Source of the DNA: JARRON01 sp037383845
GTDB taxonomy: Bacteria; Pseudomonadota; Gammaproteobacteria; Steroidobacterales; XN24
Direction of reading: 5' to 3'
Assembly (NCBI GenBank): GCA_037383845.1
Contig: JARRON010000066.1
Location: 1-7,388 of the forward strand
Length of the DNA: 7,388 nt
Below, piece by piece: positions 4,975 to 7,388 of the stretch (position 1 is the stretch's first letter; every line of letters begins with the position of its first letter). The notes under the pieces were generated by a model. The model did not search any database. It was not told the origin of the DNA and was given only the letters and a program-made list of their open reading frames with translations. Position numbers and translations under genes: made by a program.

Positions 4975-6528
4975 TCAGCGGGATCCCTTTCGCCAGAGGA
5001 TAACCTCGGCGGTCTGCAGGAGAATCATCAGGTCGAAGAGGATGCTCTTGTTCTTGACGTAGTACAGGTCGTACTCGAGCTTTTTCAGCGCATCCTCTTT
5101 CGATGCTCCGTACGGATAGCACAGCTGGGCCCAGCCCGTGATCCCCGGCTTGACGCAGTGCCGCTCCCGGTAGAACGGGATGTCCTCCGCCAGCTCGTCG
5201 ACGAACTCCGGCCGCTCCGGCCTCGGTCCGACAAAACTCATGGACCCTGCCAGGACGTTGAACAGCTGGGGCAGCTCGTCGATCCGCGTCTTGCGGATGA
5301 AACTGCCGATCTTCGTGACGCGCGGATCGTTTGCCTGGGCCCACTTTGCGCCTTCGGCCTCGGCATCGGTGCGCATGCTTCGGAACTTGACCAGGGGAAA
5401 GGGTTGTCCTTCCATGCCGACCCGCTCCTGCCGATACAGGACCGGATCCTTGAAGCGCGACTCCATTCCGATGATGAATGCCGTAACGAGCATGATGGGA
5501 GACGCAAGCAGGAGAAGGCCCGAAGCTGCGACGATGTCGAAGAGGCGCGTCAGCACCCGCGAGAGGCCCCTCGGGTTGATGCCTTCGCAGAAGATCAGCC
5601 AGCTCGGATAGAGCATGTTCAGCTCCACCTTGCCGCTTTCCCGCTCGACGAACGTGAGCACGTCGGTGACGGGCACGCCTGCCAGCCGGCAATGCAGCAG
5701 CTCCTGGACAGGCAGGCCACGTCGGCGGTCGTCCATGGCCACCACCACCTCGTCCACGTGGTTATCGAGGGCGAACTTCTGCAGGGAGTTGTCGTGCAGC
5801 TGGATCTGCCATTCCGGCGGCACGGCGCTCGAGGAACCCTCCGTGGGCAAGAAGCCCACCACCTGGAATCCCCGCAAGTCGTGACGCACCCTTACGGATC
5901 GCAGCTCTGCAGCCCGGTGGCCGGCGCCCATGACCACCACGCGTCGGGTGAATCGTTCAACGCCGAGAAGTCGCACGAACAGGATCCGGGCGACCATGAC
6001 CAGGACCAGCGCAACGACCATGGCCAGGGCCAGGGTGGCGCGGCCGAGACGCAGCGCGTCCGTCGCGAACATCAACACGGCCATGGCGATGCCGCCCATG
6101 GTCAGCCCGACCAGCACTCTCGCAAGGATGCCGACGGACCGTTGGTCGAGCCGCTTGTTGTAGAGGCCCATCGCCAGCAACGCGCCCAGCATGACGAGCG
6201 CGAACACCGCAGATTCCAGCCAGAGGGGCCCGAGGTCGGCGCGCAGTGCGGAGATATCTCCACGAAAACGCAGGAAAGCTCCCAGGGGAACAGAAGCCGC
6301 CAGCAGCCAGAATTCGACCCAGGCAATAAGCAGCATCCGCAAATCTACGTTCTGCCTGAACAGCCGAACGGAACTGCGGGAGATGCGCCAGCCGTCACGG
6401 CTGGAGGCCGGGGCCGGGATGGATTCGGAGGGCGTGTTCACGACTCGCAACTCGAGGGGCTGCTGCCTGGCTCCGGCGGTCTTCTTCTTGGACTCGGGAG
6501 GAACTCTAGCGGGATCTGACGGCGTCAT
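4975..6528 (-). CDS. epsB: Undecaprenyl-phosphate sugar phosphotransferase, PEP-CTERM-associated EpsB type
   Basis: This 517-residue inner-membrane enzyme should start exopolysaccharide synthesis by moving a sugar-1-phosphate from a nucleotide sugar onto undecaprenyl phosphate. Layout: a charged cytoplasmic tail (1-60); four hydrophobic helices (about 64-86, 104-123, 136-155, 162-187); a nucleotide-binding-like CoA_binding_3 region (about 195-300; VVVMGAGHRA); a fifth membrane segment (about 331-354); and the C-terminal bacterial sugar transferase domain with YRQERVG (365-371), KFRSMRTDAE (381-390), DELPQLFNVLAGSMSFVGPRP (417-437, holding the catalytic acidic pair) and PGITGWAQL (461-469). 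ERESGKVELNMLYPSWLIF (295-313) resembles the stretch typical of the EpsB subfamily tied to PEP-CTERM systems rather than generic WcaJ. The ATG at 6528 has GGAG with about 7-base spacing. The N-terminal extension is about 50 residues longer than usual. The sugar cannot be told from sequence. The acyltransferase gene follows downstream. Confidence 0.94.
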   Translation of the reverse strand: MTPSDPARVPPESKKKTAGARQQPLELRVVNTPSESIPAPASSRDGWRISRSSVRLFRQNVDLRMLLIAWVEFWLLAASVPLGAFLRFRGDISALRADLGPLWLESAVFALVMLGALLAMGLYNKRLDQRSVGILARVLVGLTMGGIAMAVLMFATDALRLGRATLALAMVVALVLVMVARILFVRLLGVERFTRRVVVMGAGHRAAELRSVRVRHDLRGFQVVGFLPTEGSSSAVPPEWQIQLHDNSLQKFALDNHVDEVVVAMDDRRRGLPVQELLHCRLAGVPVTDVLTFVERESGKVELNMLYPSWLIFCEGINPRGLSRVLTRLFDIVAASGLLLLASPIMLVTAFIIGMESRFKDPVLYRQERVGMEGQPFPLVKFRSMRTDAEAEGAKWAQANDPRVTKIGSFIRKTRIDELPQLFNVLAGSMSFVGPRPERPEFVDELAEDIPFYRERHCVKPGITGWAQLCYPYGASKEDALKKLEYDLYYVKNKSILFDLMILLQTAEVILWRKGSR

Positions 6529-7388
6529 CAGTGATCTCCATCACAGGGCATTCCACGTCGAGTAGGCCGAATCCGGCGACCCGTTCGGCGTCAGTTCTTT
6601 TCATGCGTGGTTCCAACACCCTTCCCTGATTGTTCAGGTGGATTCTCCCCTATTTACGCCAGCATATCACTGCGTTACGAAGAAAACATGACACAGGTCC
6701 GAGTTATGTAAAATCGCGCGACGCCGGCCATAACAACACCATTTTCCTGCCCGGTGCTGCATTGCGTTCTTTCAAGGTGGCGGGACGCCACGGACCGCAG
6801 TCCGTTGTCTCAGGCCACGTCGCGATGGGATCCACGAGCTTTCCGCGCCGCCTGGCGGCCGATTCTGCTTCCCTGCCGCCGCCCTCGCCCCGGCGTTCGT
6901 TGTTCCGCCGGGCCACGGGGCACCCAGCCCGTCTTTCGAGGAATCGGAGACCCGTCACCCCACCCCTTCGCTCCGCTGACCCGCCATTCGAGCAAACCGC
7001 CGGCGCACCCGGCCAGCTGGCGATAACGCTTCAAAGCCCAGGCCCGCCTGGCCCGCACGGACTCGACTTCCTGCATCTTCTCACGTATCGGCGTCAGCCG
7101 TTGCCCCGAAATCCTCCACCGCGCTCCGAAGCCACCAATCGGCGGGCGTGCGGCCCTGGATCAACGTCGGGCCCGGGGACTCCCGATCGACTGATTTCCA
7201 GGCGGAAGGCGGACGTCGCAAAGATAAGGCGCAGAACCGGGCCTGCACACTCCCAAAGCTGCTGCAGCGGCAGGCACAGCACGGGCATCCGAGTGAGTGG
7301 CCCCTTTCCGGCTCAGCCAGGCCTTCGAAGGACCTTCGCGGGAGAGGCAGATCCGGCCGGTTGCTCCGGCTCCGGACACGTTCGTCAC
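6529..7388. other. Long intergenic region upstream of epsB, no convincing gene
   Basis: I see no supportable gene in these 860 bases. The open frames present (60-90 residues) are rich in Arg, Pro and Cys, lack recognisable motifs and have no good ribosome-binding sites. Bases about 6640-6745 are clearly more AT-rich than their surroundings, as expected for the promoter region of the minus-strand epsB gene, but I find no hexamer pair or -24/-12 element good enough to name. Two abutting hairpins lie at 6777-6804. The region could also hold a small RNA or the end of a gene starting beyond 7388. Confidence 0.5.
6777..6804. repeat. Two abutting perfect hairpins
   Basis: GTGGCG (6777-6782) pairs with CGCCAC (6786-6791) around GGA. 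Directly adjoining it, sharing base 6791, CGGAC (6791-6795) pairs with GTCCG (6800-6804) around CGCA. Neither side has a T-run. They could be part of a structured RNA, a REP-like element or chance in GC-rich DNA. Confidence 0.3.

Noticed and set aside
6704..6721. A minus-strand TGGC element with sigma-54-like spacing upstream of epsB
   Set aside because: It matches about 7 of 12 consensus positions and lacks the TTGC element, within what GC-rich sequence gives by chance.
7010..7388. Minus-strand frames with protein-like pieces (such as GRTPADWWLRSAVEDF) that might be a decayed gene
   Set aside because: The same frame becomes Cys/Arg-rich upstream, no family is recognisable, and continuing the reading would need arbitrary frameshifts.

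Overview
The window is GC-rich proteobacterial DNA, most likely from a free-living gamma- or betaproteobacterium that carries an exosortase/PEP-CTERM surface system. The evidence is a protein with a PEP-CTERM sorting tail, a sugar transferase of the PEP-CTERM-associated EpsB type, a CelD/BcsL-like acyltransferase next to it, and two cyclic-di-GMP-I (GEMM-I) riboswitch aptamers. No exosortase gene lies inside the window, and the species cannot be named from this sequence.

Layout. Bases 1-396 hold no gene, only a hairpin at the left edge and a strong minus-strand terminator (about 271-300). A PEP-CTERM protein is encoded on the minus strand (397-1032). It is followed by a 930-base divergent regulatory region (1033-1962). 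On the minus side this region holds a near-consensus sigma-54 promoter (1091-1106) and an upstream dyad (1191-1215) placed like an enhancer. On the plus side it holds two c-di-GMP-I aptamers in tandem (about 1508-1600 and 1714-1804). The riboswitch leader runs into a 504-residue outer-membrane-type lipoprotein with a C-terminal fibronectin type III-like domain (1963-3477). A 299-base gap with no gene follows. Then come two minus-strand genes read right to left: the EpsB-type sugar transferase (4975-6528) and the acyltransferase (3777-4880, or to 4901). The last 860 bases (6529-7388) have no convincing gene.

How the parts fit (inference). EpsB would load the first sugar of an exopolysaccharide onto the lipid carrier, and the neighbouring acyltransferase-like protein may modify that polymer or its precursor. 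The PEP-CTERM protein would be exported and sorted to the surface by an exosortase encoded elsewhere. The lipoprotein would be an outer-membrane or matrix component whose expression follows c-di-GMP. The central intergenic region therefore appears to join two controls of the sessile lifestyle: RpoN control of a PEP-CTERM protein on one side, and double c-di-GMP sensing of a lipoprotein on the other. That divergent junction is the most interesting part of the window.
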